Origin: an uncultured Bacilli bacterium
GTDB taxonomy: Bacteria; Bacillota_I; Bacilli_A; RF39; UBA660
DNA length: 38,221 nucleotides
NCBI GenBank assembly: GCA_904374795.1
Contig: CAJFEV010000004.1
Coordinates: forward strand, 1 to 38,221
Direction: 5' to 3'
Made by a program: the position numbers and the translations under genes. Numbering within the stretch: the stretch's first letter is position 1; every line of letters begins with the position of its first letter. The notes beneath the pieces were generated by a model that saw nothing but the letters and a program-made list of their open reading frames with translations, had not been told where the DNA came from and did not search any database. Below, one piece after another: positions 7,929-18,416 of this stretch.

Positions 7929-8894
7929 ATGAATTTAGAAGAGTATGAAACAGAATGCAAAAATGGAAGCTTATGTGATGTAGTTGAATGTTTAGTAGAC
8001 CGTTGTAAAGTAGGACCGACTGGCCCAAGAGGACCTATCGGACCAACCGGACCATGTTGTCCAGGACCTACAGGCCCAAAAGGTCCAACAGGAGCAACCG
8101 GACCACAAGGCCCAACGGGACCAACCGGACCAACCGGACCTCAAGGATATATGGGAGCGACTGGACCTACTGGACCACAAGGCCCAACAGGAGCGACTGG
8201 ACCTACTGGACCACAAGGACCGACAGGCCCAACAGGAGCAACTGGATTACAAGGACCAACAGGCCCAACAGGAGCAACTGGATTACAAGGACCAACAGGC
8301 CCAACAGGAGCAACTGGACCACAAGGACCGACAGGCCCAACAGGAGCAACTGGATTACAAGGCCCAACAGGCCCAACAGGAGCAACCGGACCACAAGGAC
8401 CGACAGGCCCAACAGGAGCAACTGGACCTACTGGTGCCACAGGACCTGCTGGATCAAACTTTAATTCTTTTGCAATGGTACATGATGAAAGCAATTCAGC
8501 TATACCAATTACAGAAGCTGTTAAATTTAACGTTCCAAATTTACTTAATGAAATTACTTATGATCCTACTACAGGTGAATTTACTGTACCAACAGCTGGA
8601 GAATATATGATTCATTGGTGGATAAATGTTCGAAATAAAGATAAATCAGGCACATGTGGACCACGACCTTTAGGAATTGAATTTCATCAAGTTGTTCCAT
8701 TTGATGTTAAGATTGCGCATTCATCAACACATAATGAAGTATATCCTTGCGCAACCGGAACCATTAGTGGTAATGCTATCTTTAGCGCGCCAGCCAATTC
8801 AAAATTCAAATTCTTTAATACATCTGGTGTAGATATTGAATTAGTTGCAAACGATTTATATTCAGCATCTGTATCTATGAACAGAATTAATTAA
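7929..8894 (+). CDS. Collagen-like GPT-repeat protein with C1q/BclA-like C-terminal domain
   Basis: 321 aa. A short N-terminal segment (1-28) with four cysteines and no signal peptide precedes about 148 residues of Gly-X-Y triplets (29-~176), mostly GPT, GAT, GPQ. The triplet register is broken once by GPCCPGPT, which adds two residues and two cysteines. The C-terminal ~145 residues ([10 protein letters not shown] ... [18 protein letters not shown] ... [19 protein letters not shown] in outline) form a beta-rich TNF/C1q-like domain of the kind that trimerises BclA of the Bacillus exosporium. AAAGGAGA precedes the ATG. Expected product: a trimeric surface or spore filament. It lies between two conserved translation genes and has its own terminator. 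Confidence 0.85.
   Translation: MNLEEYETECKNGSLCDVVECLVDRCKVGPTGPRGPIGPTGPCCPGPTGPKGPTGATGPQGPTGPTGPTGPQGYMGATGPTGPQGPTGATGPTGPQGPTGPTGATGLQGPTGPTGATGLQGPTGPTGATGPQGPTGPTGATGLQGPTGPTGATGPQGPTGPTGATGPTGATGPAGSNFNSFAMVHDESNSAIPITEAVKFNVPNLLNEITYDPTTGEFTVPTAGEYMIHWWINVRNKDKSGTCGPRPLGIEFHQVVPFDVKIAHSSTHNEVYPCATGTISGNAIFSAPANSKFKFFNTSGVDIELVANDLYSASVSMNRIN
8013..8453 (+). repeat. Gly-X-Y coding repeat with tandem 36-bp units
   Basis: Five consecutive 36-bp units (starts 8217, 8253, 8289, 8325, 8361), each encoding [10 protein letters not shown](L/P)Q, plus a sixth partial unit from 8397. Units differ at few silent positions, so the tract is recent and prone to slippage length change. The wider imperfect triplet tract is 8013-8453. 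Confidence 0.9.
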
Positions 8895-8900
8895 CTATAT

Positions 8901-8935
8901 AAAGTCTAATAAAGTAAAATTTATTAGACTTTTTT
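8901..8935 (+). terminator. Terminator of the collagen-like gene
   Basis: A perfect 13-bp stem, AAAGTCTAATAAA (8901-8913) with its complement (8920-8932), 6-nt loop, ending in a T tract. Confidence 0.9.
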
Positions 8936-8942
8936 AAAAAGA

Positions 8943-8971
8943 TTGACATAAAAGCAAGAAAATGATAGCAT
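8943..8971 (+). promoter_or_regulatory. Promoter upstream of the rel leader
   Basis: Consensus TTGACA (8943-8948), 17-bp spacer, TAGCAT (8966-8971). It gives a transcript carrying the small ORF at 9002 and the hairpin at 9060 before the rel-like gene. Confidence 0.6.
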
Positions 8972-9001
8972 TGTAACAATCAAGAAGGAAGTGTGGTTAT
9001 T

Positions 9002-9061
9002 ATGAAAAATTTTGGTAGTGTATGCTTTCAAAAAAATAACAACACTTTTTTCAGTGAATAA
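9002..9061 (+). CDS. Possible 19-aa leader peptide
   Basis: ATG 9002 to TAA 9059-9061 encodes MKNFGSVCFQKNNNTFFSE. AGAAGGAAG (8982-8990) lies about 11 nt upstream, a little far. It follows a consensus promoter and is followed at once by an intrinsic terminator, the layout of an attenuation leader or of a free small protein. No homologue recognised; the sequence has no run of a regulatory amino acid apart from three Asn. Confidence 0.3.
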   Translation: MKNFGSVCFQKNNNTFFSE

Positions 9062-9089
9062 AAACAGGTATAATAGAACCTGTTTTTTT
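9060..9089 (+). terminator. Terminator hairpin in the rel leader, with a -10 box in its loop
   Basis: AAAAACAGGT (9060-9069) pairs with ACCTGTTTTT (9078-9087), 8-nt loop, T tract to 9089. The sequence TATAAT (9069-9074) spans the stem-loop junction and could be the -10 of a second promoter, though its -35 region is only T-rich. Confidence 0.75.
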
Positions 9090-9112
9090 GATAAGTAGGG
9101 AGGGGGAAAATT

Positions 9113-10525
9113 ATGCTATTAAAAGGTTTAGAAAGATTTACAGAAGATGAAAGAAAAAAAATCGAAAAAGCATATTATAAAGCAAAATCTTTACATGATG
9201 CAACGGGAGCAAAAAGAAAAAGTGGTGAGCCATTTTTTATTCATCCACTTGCAGTAGCTCAGATATTAGTAAATTTAGGAGAGGATTGCGAAACAGTATG
9301 CGCAGGACTTTTACATGATACAGTAGAAGATACTCCTTACACCTTAAAGCAATTATCTAAGGATTTTGGCTCAAAAATTGCTTTTCTTGTAGATGGTGTT
9401 ACAAAAATAAAAGACTTACCCGAATTGTCTAAACAGGATCAAGAATTAGAAACCATAAAAAAAATTATAGTAAGTTGTGCCAGCGACATAAGAATTTTAA
9501 AAGTAAAATTGGCTGATCGATTACATAATATGCGTACTTTAAACCATATGAAACCTGAAAAGCAAAAAGAAATTGCTGCTGAAACATTAAAAATATATGT
9601 CCCATTAGCTAAAATGATAGGAGCTTATCGTATTAAAAATGAATTAGAAGATCTATGTTTAAAATATCTTGAACCTGAAAAATATCAGGATACCGTTAAA
9701 GCTAGAGAAAAAATAATGGAAACATACAATCCTGAAATGGAAAAAATGAAAGAAAAATTAAGTCAAAAATTGACAGAGCATCATATAGAACACCGCATTG
9801 AGATACGTTTTAAACATGCTTATGATATTTATCATTATGCAAACGTTTTAAAAAATCCTTTTTTACCAGGACTTAAAGGATTAATTAGTTTAAAAATTGT
9901 AACTCCTGATAACTTAGGATGGCAAAAATGTTTTGAAGTCGGCGCTTGTGTGATGGAATTATGGAAAACAAAATCGGAAATTCATAATTACATAACCAAT
10001 CCCAAACCAAACGGATATGAATCTCTACATATCGAAGCTTTCACAGATATGGATCTTCCAATTTTAATGCGCATTCGTACTGAAACAATGGATAAAATAG
10101 CTACATATGGTTTGACATCGGAAATGTATAACTCAAAAATTCATGATATTTTCCGAGTTTTAGTAAATTTTGTGATCAATAATCAATATGATAATTCTAG
10201 GGTTTTTGTTGAAAATCTAGAACAAAATTTATTTGCTGAGACAATACTAGTTTATACAAAAGATGGTCAATTAAAAAATTTACCAAAAGGCTCTACAGTG
10301 ATAGATTTTGCATACTCTATTCATTCAGATATGGGTGATCATTTAGACTTCGGATTTATTAATGGTACAGCTGTGCAGCCTGAAACAGAACTGAAAGATG
10401 GGGATGTTGTTGAAATTGTTTGCTCACAAAATAGAATGGGACCAAGTCCTAAATGGATTGAATATGCCCATTCTAATGAAGCTCAAAAAAGAATAAAAAA
10501 ATTCGTTCGAGGAGCATGGAAATGA
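9113..10525 (+). CDS. RelA/SpoT-family protein, HD hydrolase plus degenerate synthetase, short form
   Basis: 470 aa, much shorter than the ~730 aa of full Rel. The N-terminal HD hydrolase domain is intact: SGEPFFIHPLAVAQILVNLG (H44), GLLHDTVEDT (H68-D69), and VKLADRLHNMRTL. The synthetase domain (about 220-345) is recognisable by NPKPNGYESLH but lacks key parts: the RPKHxYSIYxK motif reads RFKHAYDIYHYAN, the Mg-binding DLxAxR strand reads GLISLKI, and the catalytic ExQIRT reads LMRIRT. A TGS domain (about 375-435, TILVYTKDGQLKNLPKGSTV) ends the protein; helical, zinc-finger and ACT parts are missing. Likely role: (p)ppGpp hydrolysis without synthesis. AGGGAGGGGGA precedes the ATG; truB follows in an ATGA overlap. 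Confidence 0.85.
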   Translation: MLLKGLERFTEDERKKIEKAYYKAKSLHDATGAKRKSGEPFFIHPLAVAQILVNLGEDCETVCAGLLHDTVEDTPYTLKQLSKDFGSKIAFLVDGVTKIKDLPELSKQDQELETIKKIIVSCASDIRILKVKLADRLHNMRTLNHMKPEKQKEIAAETLKIYVPLAKMIGAYRIKNELEDLCLKYLEPEKYQDTVKAREKIMETYNPEMEKMKEKLSQKLTEHHIEHRIEIRFKHAYDIYHYANVLKNPFLPGLKGLISLKIVTPDNLGWQKCFEVGACVMELWKTKSEIHNYITNPKPNGYESLHIEAFTDMDLPILMRIRTETMDKIATYGLTSEMYNSKIHDIFRVLVNFVINNQYDNSRVFVENLEQNLFAETILVYTKDGQLKNLPKGSTVIDFAYSIHSDMGDHLDFGFINGTAVQPETELKDGDVVEIVCSQNRMGPSPKWIEYAHSNEAQKRIKKFVRGAWK

Positions 10526-11361
10526 AAGATGGAATCTTATTTATAAATAAACCACAAGGCTTAACAAGTAGAGATGTAGTAAATCAGATTTCTAAAATTT
10601 ATCAAACAAAAAAGGTAGGACACACAGGAACTTTAGATCCTTTAGCAACAGGCGTTTTAATAATTTGCCTTGGCAAATATACGAAACTTGTTGAAGAACT
10701 AACAAGTAGTGAAAAAGAATATATTGCTACAATGAAACTTGGAATAAAAACGGACACAGGAGATATAACAGGAAATATTCTTGAGAAAAAAGAAGTGACA
10801 GTATCTCAAAATGAAATTGAAAAATCTTTTCAAGCTTTTCCTAAAGAATATATACAAACGGTACCTATTTATTCAGCGGTTAAAGTAAATGGAAAAAAAT
10901 TATACGAGTATGCAAGAGAAAAGAAAAGTGTAGAACTTCCAAAAAGAAAAGTGTGGATTAAAAATTTAGAAATTTTACATATAAAGAAAGATAAAATTAT
11001 CTTTAAAACAATAGTTTCTAAAGGAACATATATAAGAAGTTTACTTGAAGATCTTGCTAAGAGCTTTAATGAACTTGCTACCATGGAAAGCTTAGTAAGA
11101 ACCAAACAAGGAAAAGTTTCCTTAGAAAATTGCTTAGAACTTAAGGATATTCATATCGAAACTCCTTTAAAAAAAGTAGCTGATATTTTTGATTATCCTC
11201 AAATAGAAATTGACGAGGAAACAAAAAGAAAAGTCGAAAATGGAAATAAACTATTTTTAACGGCAAAAGAGCCAAAAGTATTTATAACTTTTCAAGAAGA
11301 AATCATTGCAATCTATGAAAAACAAGAAAATTGTTATAAAATGATCTTTAAGGTGATTTAG
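10522..11361 (+). CDS. truB: tRNA pseudouridine(55) synthase TruB
   Basis: 279 aa from ATG 10522, which overlaps the rel-like stop (ATGA) and lies 7 nt after GAGGAG (10509-10514); the in-frame ATG 10516 is only one base from that site. TruB makes pseudouridine 55 in the T loop of tRNAs. Motifs: GILFINKPQGLTS (4-16), GHTGTLDPLATGVL with the catalytic D39, YIATMKLGIKTDTGD, PIYSAVKVNGKKLYEYAR, and SKGTYIRSLLEDLA. It is detached from rbfA, its usual neighbour, by the collagen-like and rel-like genes. Confidence 0.95.
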   Translation: MKDGILFINKPQGLTSRDVVNQISKIYQTKKVGHTGTLDPLATGVLIICLGKYTKLVEELTSSEKEYIATMKLGIKTDTGDITGNILEKKEVTVSQNEIEKSFQAFPKEYIQTVPIYSAVKVNGKKLYEYAREKKSVELPKRKVWIKNLEILHIKKDKIIFKTIVSKGTYIRSLLEDLAKSFNELATMESLVRTKQGKVSLENCLELKDIHIETPLKKVADIFDYPQIEIDEETKRKVENGNKLFLTAKEPKVFITFQEEIIAIYEKQENCYKMIFKVI

Positions 11362-12240
11362 ATGCACGATATTTGGAGCCCTTGGCATGGATGTACGAAG
11401 ATAAGTGAAGGATGCAGGCACTGCTATATGTATTATTTAGATAAAATCCATGGAAATAAAGAAGGAAATGTCATTTATAAAACGAAAAATATGCGTTATC
11501 CATTAATGAAAAGTAAAGATGGGTCCTATAAAATTAAAAGTGGAGAACAAATAAGAGTTTGCATGTCTTCTGATTTTTTCTTAAAAGAAGCCGATTGCTG
11601 GCGCGAAGAAGCGTGGGATATTATTCGTCAAAGAAAAGATGTTGTCTTCTTTATCCTTACTAAAAGAGCTGACAGAATAAAAGAATGTCTTCCTAAAGAT
11701 TGGAATGATGGTTGGGAAAATGTGTTTTTAAATGTTACCTGTGAAAATCAAAAACGAGCAGATGAAAGAATTCCCATTTTATTAAATATTCCAGCTAAAC
11801 ATAAAGGAATTATGTGCGCGCCTTTTCTAGGCCCAATTACTATTGAAAAATATTTAAAAGAAAATCAATTAGAGCAAGTAATTGTTGGGGGAGAAAATTA
11901 TGATGGAGCAAGACCTTGTGACTTTGAATGGGTAAAAAACTTACAACAAGAATGCGTAAAGTATAATGTGAAATTTTGCTTTATTGAAACAGGAACAAGA
12001 TTTATTAAAGATAGCAAAATTTATCTTCTAAAAAATAAAGAACTTCAAGCCAAAATGGCTTATAAATCGAAAATGAATTTTGAAGGAAAAAAAATTGTTT
12101 GGAAACTTTACGATGAATTTTTAAATCCCCTAGATAAAGAAAGTATATATCAACCATTTTTTTGGAGTAGATGTGAGAGTTGTGGTTCTAAACCCATTTG
12201 TAACGGTTGTTCTAAATGTGGAAAATGTAAAATTGAATAA
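11362..12240 (+). CDS. DUF5131 (phage Gp37/Gp68-like) radical-SAM-like protein
   Basis: 292 aa. The start IWSPWHGCTKISEGCRHCYM carries three cysteines C11-x6-C18-x2-C21, the cluster pattern of the DUF5131 family, which is related to radical SAM/SPL enzymes. Further family signs are QIRVCMSSDFFLKEAD, VVFFILTKRADRI, VFLNVTCENQKRADERI, IMCAPFLGPI and VIVGGENYDGARPCDFEWV. A C-terminal cysteine cluster (CESCGS ... CNGCSKCGKCKIE) probably binds zinc or a second cluster. The substrate is unknown. ATG follows the truB stop with no gap and AAGGTG lies at the end of truB, so it is in that operon. Confidence 0.8.
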   Translation: MHDIWSPWHGCTKISEGCRHCYMYYLDKIHGNKEGNVIYKTKNMRYPLMKSKDGSYKIKSGEQIRVCMSSDFFLKEADCWREEAWDIIRQRKDVVFFILTKRADRIKECLPKDWNDGWENVFLNVTCENQKRADERIPILLNIPAKHKGIMCAPFLGPITIEKYLKENQLEQVIVGGENYDGARPCDFEWVKNLQQECVKYNVKFCFIETGTRFIKDSKIYLLKNKELQAKMAYKSKMNFEGKKIVWKLYDEFLNPLDKESIYQPFFWSRCESCGSKPICNGCSKCGKCKIE

Positions 12241-12276
12241 AAAATAAATTTTGACAATTTTAAAAAATAAAGACTT

Positions 12277-12316
12277 AAGAATCGATTTATAAAATTTTAA
12301 AAAATAGGTTCTTTTT

Positions 12317-12318
<2 letters not shown>
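12277..12318 (+). terminator. Possible terminator before eno
   Basis: AAGAATC (12277-12283) pairs with GGTTCTT (12307-12313) with one G-U, around a 23-nt A/T-rich loop, followed by a T tract. The long loop makes it uncertain. Confidence 0.45.
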
Positions 12319-13695
<1,377 letters not shown>

Positions 13696-13855
13696 GAACA
13701 GCTATGTATTTCATAGAATGTTTTTCTCTCACATATAGAAAGTTTTCATCATTTATTTTTTTTATAAAAATAAAAAACTTTTTTACAAAAAATATAAAAT
13801 TTAATAATAGTAAATAACAAAAAAAAGCCGGTTTCTAGACAGTTTTTTGACTTTT

Positions 13856-13890
13856 AAAACTTTACCAAAAAGAAAGTTTTATGTTATACT
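13856..13890 (+). promoter_or_regulatory. parE promoter with an internal dyad
   Basis: TATACT (13885-13890) with TTTACC (13861-13866) 18 bp upstream. An 8-bp perfect inverted repeat AAAACTTT (13856-13863) / AAAGTTTT (13873-13880) covers the -35 and spacer, so it could be an operator or a supercoiling-sensitive element. The 190 bp before it (13696-13855) are A/T-rich with no gene seen. Confidence 0.5.
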
Positions 13891-13906
13891 GTCTTAGGTG
13901 AGTAGT

Positions 13907-15820
13907 ATGGCAAACAAAAATACGTATGATGAACACTCTATAAAGATATTAGAAGGATTAGAAGCCGTTAGGAAACGTCCTGGTATGTATATTGGTTCAA
14001 CCGATAAACGGGGAATGCATCATTTAGTTTGGGAAATTGTGGATAATTCTATTGATGAAATTATTAATGGGTTTGGAGATTACATCAAAATTATTCTTCA
14101 CAAAGATGGTTCAATAACTGTTGCTGATAACGGAAGAGGAGTACCCATAGGTAAACATGAAAGTGGCAAAAGCACCCCAGAAGTTATTTATACCATTTTG
14201 CATGCTGGTGGAAAATTTGAAGAAGCTGGTTATAAAGTTTCTGGAGGACTTCATGGTGTTGGTGGTTCTGTTGTAAATGCCTTATCCACATATATGGAAG
14301 TAACGATCTACCGTGAAGGAAAAATTAGTCAAATTAAATTCCATAATGGTGGAAAAGTTTTAAGTCCATTAAAAACCATTGGTGAATCTAAAAAAACAGG
14401 AACCATTGTTACCTTCTTACCAGATAAAGAAATTTTTAAAAACTGCAATTTTTCATTTACAACAATTTGTGAAAGAATGCAAGAAAGTGCTTTTTTGCTT
14501 TCTAATGTAACGATTGAAGTAATTGATGAAGAAGACAATTTAAATGCCAAATATCATTATGAAAATGGAATAGTTTCTTTTGTGGAATATATTAATGAAA
14601 ATAAAAACGTGTTGCATAAACCGATTCATTTTACGAATACAAAAAATAAAATTGAAGTTGATATTGCCATGCAGTATACAGATTCTTATAATGAACAAAT
14701 TCTTTCTTTTGTAAATAACGTAAAAACGGGAGATGGAGGATCTCATGAAGTAGGTTTTAAAACAGGAATCACCAAAGCTTTTAATGATTATGCAAAATCC
14801 AATAATATTTTAAAAAGCAAAGATGCAAATTTAGATGGTGGCGACGTAAGAGAAGGACTAAGTGCAATTATTGCCGTTAAAATTCCTGAAGATTTACTTC
14901 AATTTGAAGGCCAAACAAAAGGAAAATTAGGAACGCCAGAAGCAAGAAGCGTTGTTGAAAGTATTACCTATGAGAATTTAAAATTCTTTTTAGAAGAAAA
15001 TAAAGAAATTGCTTTAAGTATTTTAGAAAAAGCTCAAAAGAGTAAAGAAGCAAGAGAAGCTGCAAGAAAAGCGCGTGAACAAGTAAGAAAAGGAACAGGA
15101 AAAAATAACAAAGAAAGAGTATTAAGCGAGAAACTAGCTAAAGCAACAGGTAAAGATTATGCAAAAAATGAACTTTTCTTAGTCGAAGGAGATTCTGCGG
15201 GTGGTTCAGCAAAACCAGTTCGAAATAGAGAAACACAAGCAATTCTTCCACTAAGAGGAAAAGTATTAAATTGTGAAAAAGCAAGCCAGCATGAAATTGA
15301 AGCAAATGCTGAGTTAAGACAAATTGAATATGCTATTGGAGCAGGTCTTGGTCAAAGCTTTGATTATACCGAATCAAATTATGGCAAAGTTATTATCATG
15401 ACAGATGCCGACGTAGATGGTTCGCACATTCAAATTCTTTTAATTACATTCTTCTACCGTTTCATGCGTCCTTTAATTGAACAAGGAATGCTTTATGTGG
15501 CAACTCCTCCTTTATATGCAATTGAAACAAGTAAAGGAAAAGAATATATTGCCACAGATGAAGAATTAGAAGAAAAGAAAAAAACATTAAAAGGAAATTA
15601 TAAAGTACAAAGATTTAAAGGTTTAGGAGAAATGGATCCTGATGAACTTTATGAAACAACAATGGATCCAGCCAATCGAAGACTCATGCGAGTTTCTATT
15701 ACGGATGCTGCTTTAGCAGAAAAAAGAATTCATGTATTAATGGGTGATGAAGTAGCGCCAAGAAAAGAATGGATAAATGAAAATGTCGACTTTACTTTAG
15801 AAGATGATTTTCGGAAATAG
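13907..15820 (+). CDS. parE: DNA topoisomerase IV subunit B
   Basis: 637 aa from ATG 13907; AGGTGAG (13896-13902) is 4 nt upstream and the in-frame GTG 13898 falls inside it. GHKL ATPase motifs: EIVDNSIDE, DNGRGVP, GGKFEEAGYKVSGGLHGVGG. The TOPRIM domain shows LVEGDSAGGSA and MTDADVDGSHIQ. ParE is favoured over GyrB by GKSTPEVIYTILHAGGKF, by the short C-terminal end WINENVDFTLEDDFRK, and by parC downstream. With ParC it decatenates daughter chromosomes. Confidence 0.93.
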   Translation: MANKNTYDEHSIKILEGLEAVRKRPGMYIGSTDKRGMHHLVWEIVDNSIDEIINGFGDYIKIILHKDGSITVADNGRGVPIGKHESGKSTPEVIYTILHAGGKFEEAGYKVSGGLHGVGGSVVNALSTYMEVTIYREGKISQIKFHNGGKVLSPLKTIGESKKTGTIVTFLPDKEIFKNCNFSFTTICERMQESAFLLSNVTIEVIDEEDNLNAKYHYENGIVSFVEYINENKNVLHKPIHFTNTKNKIEVDIAMQYTDSYNEQILSFVNNVKTGDGGSHEVGFKTGITKAFNDYAKSNNILKSKDANLDGGDVREGLSAIIAVKIPEDLLQFEGQTKGKLGTPEARSVVESITYENLKFFLEENKEIALSILEKAQKSKEAREAARKAREQVRKGTGKNNKERVLSEKLAKATGKDYAKNELFLVEGDSAGGSAKPVRNRETQAILPLRGKVLNCEKASQHEIEANAELRQIEYAIGAGLGQSFDYTESNYGKVIIMTDADVDGSHIQILLITFFYRFMRPLIEQGMLYVATPPLYAIETSKGKEYIATDEELEEKKKTLKGNYKVQRFKGLGEMDPDELYETTMDPANRRLMRVSITDAALAEKRIHVLMGDEVAPRKEWINENVDFTLEDDFRK

Positions 15821-15889
15821 AAAGATAAGTTACTAAAAAAAGATATGAAATACACAGAAATGCAATTTTTATAGTTGGGAAGTGAAAAA

Positions 15890-18361
15890 ATGGCAAAAAA
15901 GAAAGAAGAAAAAACAATTGTTGAAAAAATTTATGAATATAGTTTAGAAGAAATCATGGGCGATTGTTTTGGAAAATATGCCAAAGAAATCATTCAAGAA
16001 AGGGCATTGCCAGATGTACGAGACGGATTAAAGCCCGTACAACGAAGAATTTTATACGGTATGTATTTATCTGGTTATACCTATGATAAACCATATCGAA
16101 AGAGTGCCAAAGCTGTTGGGGAAATTATGGGTAATTTTCACCCACATGGCGATTCTTCAATTTATGATGCATTAATCCGTATGTCACAACCTTGGAAAAT
16201 GCGTGAAAAACTTATTGATGTACATGGAAACAATGGATCAATTGATGGCGATGGTCCAGCAGCAATGCGTTATACAGAAGCAAGGCTTTCAAAATTTGCT
16301 GGTGTAATGTTAAATTCAATTAAGAAAAACACTGTCGAAATGGCTTATAACTTTGATGATACAACTTTAGAGCCTACTGTTTTACCTGCTGGATTTCCTA
16401 ATCTTTTGGTCAATGGTTCTACAGGTATTTCAGCTGGATATGCCACAAATATTCCGACTCATAATCTAGGAGAAGTCATTGATGCAACTATTAAAAGAAT
16501 TGATTCACCAAATTGTAAACTAGAAACAATTATGGATATTCTTCCTGGTCCAGATTTTCCAACAGCAGGAGTTATTGAAGGAAAACAAGGATTAATTGAT
16601 GCTTATTCTAAAGGAAAAGGAAAAGTTGTATTAAAGGCTAAAACCGAGATTGTTCAAAACGGTAATAAAAAACAAATCATTGTTCATTCCATTCCTTATG
16701 AAGTAGTTAAAGAACAATTGATTAAAAAGATAACCGATATCAAATTGGATAAAAAAGTTGAAGGAATAAATGATATTATTGATGAATCCGACACTCAAAA
16801 CATGGCAAGATTAGTCATTGATTTAAAAAAAGAAGCCAACGCCGAATTGGTATTAAATTATTTATTAAAAAATACCGATTTGCAAATTAATTACAATTTC
16901 AATATGGTTGCCATTGTAAATAGAAGGCCAAAATTAGTCGGAATTTTAGAAATATTAGATGCTTTTATTGCCCATCAAAAAGAAGTAATTACAAGAAGAA
17001 CAAAATTTGATTTAGAAGCAGCGAAAAAAGATTATCATATTTTAGAAGGACTCATCAAAGCAATTTCGATTTTAGATGAAGTAATTGCAACGATCAGAGC
17101 AAGTAAAAATAAAAGCAATGCCATCGATAATTTAGTTGAGCAGTATGCTTTTACCTTTGAACAAGCAAAAGCCATTGTTGAATTACAATTATATCGTTTA
17201 ACGAATACAGATATTTTAGATATTGAAGAAAGAATGAAAGAACTAGCTAAAAATATGCATATTTGGACACAAATTCTAGAGCAAGAAGAAGCTTTAAAAT
17301 ATGTAATGAAAACTGAATTAAAACAAATAAAAAAAGAATATGCTAATGCAAGGCGTACAGAAATCAAAGATGAAGTAACCGAAATAAAAATTGATTTAAA
17401 AAGTATGATTCCAAAAGAAAATGCTGTAGTTCTTGTAACTAAAGAAGGCTATGTAAAACGAGTAAGCACCAAAGTTTACCAAGCAAATACGGAAGAACCT
17501 CTTATGAAACCAGGAGACTTTATAACTAATATATTCGATGTAACAACCTTAGATCATATTTTATTCTTTACGAACTTAGGAAACTATTTGTTCTTACCTG
17601 TTCACAAAATTCCTGAAACAAAATGGAAAGAGTTAGGAAAACACATTAATAATATTGTGAGCTTAAGTCCTGAAGAAAAAGTTGTTTCTGCTTGTATCTA
17701 TAATCCAGAAGAAGAAATTGTTTCGGTAACAAAAAATGGTATGATTAAAAGAACAAAAGCAAGTGAATATGAAGCATCAAGAATTTCTAAAGCTATGACT
17801 TCAATGAAACTGAAAGAAAAAGATGAAGTTTTAAAATCTATTGTAGCCACGCCAAATATTTTACTCGTATCCAAAAATGGCTACTATTGTAAATTTAATA
17901 AGGTGGAAATACCTTTAGTAGGAGTAAGAGGTTCAGGAGTTAAAGCAATGAATTTAAAAGAAGATGAAATAGTCGCGATTGAAGGAATTACCGATGAAGA
18001 ATATATCACCGTATTTACAAATAAAAATACTGCTAAAAGAGTAAAAGTAGCTGAGCTAGAAGAAACAGGAAGAGCCAAAAGAGGGAATGCTTTAATAAAA
18101 AAAGTAAAAAGTGCTCCTTATGAAATCACCAATGTCTTAGCAGCTTCTTCTAAAACCGATATGACTTTGATAACAGATGATGGTAAAAAAGAACTTAAAA
18201 ATAGTGAGATTCCAATTATGGACTTACAAAGTACGGGTTCAACTATTTCAAAGAAAGAAATATTGTATGCTTTAAAGACAGTAGAAATCGAAAAAAAAGC
18301 AATTAAAGAAAGTCCTCAAGAAGAACAACAGACTTTTGAATTAAACGATTTTAAATTATAA
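15890..18361 (+). CDS. parC: DNA topoisomerase IV subunit A
   Basis: 823 aa from ATG 15890, 5-6 nt after GGGAAGTG; the in-frame TTG 15875 overlaps that site. It is the DNA cleavage and religation subunit. RALPDVRDGLKPVQRRILYG opens the winged-helix domain, HPHGDSSIYDAL (84-95) is the quinolone region with the sensitive-type residues S89 and D93, and AAMRYTEARL holds the catalytic Y128. Six beta-pinwheel blades fill about 500-800 (for example VSVTKNGMIKRTKASEYEA). It follows parE by 69 bp and ends in a terminator. Confidence 0.94.
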   Translation: MAKKKEEKTIVEKIYEYSLEEIMGDCFGKYAKEIIQERALPDVRDGLKPVQRRILYGMYLSGYTYDKPYRKSAKAVGEIMGNFHPHGDSSIYDALIRMSQPWKMREKLIDVHGNNGSIDGDGPAAMRYTEARLSKFAGVMLNSIKKNTVEMAYNFDDTTLEPTVLPAGFPNLLVNGSTGISAGYATNIPTHNLGEVIDATIKRIDSPNCKLETIMDILPGPDFPTAGVIEGKQGLIDAYSKGKGKVVLKAKTEIVQNGNKKQIIVHSIPYEVVKEQLIKKITDIKLDKKVEGINDIIDESDTQNMARLVIDLKKEANAELVLNYLLKNTDLQINYNFNMVAIVNRRPKLVGILEILDAFIAHQKEVITRRTKFDLEAAKKDYHILEGLIKAISILDEVIATIRASKNKSNAIDNLVEQYAFTFEQAKAIVELQLYRLTNTDILDIEERMKELAKNMHIWTQILEQEEALKYVMKTELKQIKKEYANARRTEIKDEVTEIKIDLKSMIPKENAVVLVTKEGYVKRVSTKVYQANTEEPLMKPGDFITNIFDVTTLDHILFFTNLGNYLFLPVHKIPETKWKELGKHINNIVSLSPEEKVVSACIYNPEEEIVSVTKNGMIKRTKASEYEASRISKAMTSMKLKEKDEVLKSIVATPNILLVSKNGYYCKFNKVEIPLVGVRGSGVKAMNLKEDEIVAIEGITDEEYITVFTNKNTAKRVKVAELEETGRAKRGNALIKKVKSAPYEITNVLAASSKTDMTLITDDGKKELKNSEIPIMDLQSTGSTISKKEILYALKTVEIEKKAIKESPQEEQQTFELNDFKL

Positions 18362-18374
18362 AAAGTTATAGAGT

Positions 18375-18416
18375 AAAAAAATCACTTATCACATACAATG
18401 TAGTAGGTGATTTTTT
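18375..18416 (+). terminator. parC terminator whose 3' arm is the ribosome site of the next gene
   Basis: An 11-bp stem (with two G-U pairs) forms between AAATCACTTAT (18379-18389) and GTAGGTGATTT (18403-18413), extended by A-T pairs, with a 13-nt loop and a T tract to 18416. AGGTGA (18405-18410), the ribosome site of the ylbD-like gene, is within the 3' arm and the T tract is the spacer before ATG 18417. A weak TACAAT (18394-18399) lies in the loop. Confidence 0.75.

Noticed and set aside
8054-8494. Long ORFs in other frames and on the minus strand across the collagen repeat
   Set aside because: They are frame shadows of the 36-bp repeat; low-complexity products rich in Asn/Arg or Pro/Val with no ribosome sites.
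13907-18361. GyrB/GyrA instead of ParE/ParC
   Set aside because: The parE-type motif STPEVIYTILHAGGKF and WINENV end, and ParC features, fit topoisomerase IV better; recF/dnaN context of gyrB is absent.
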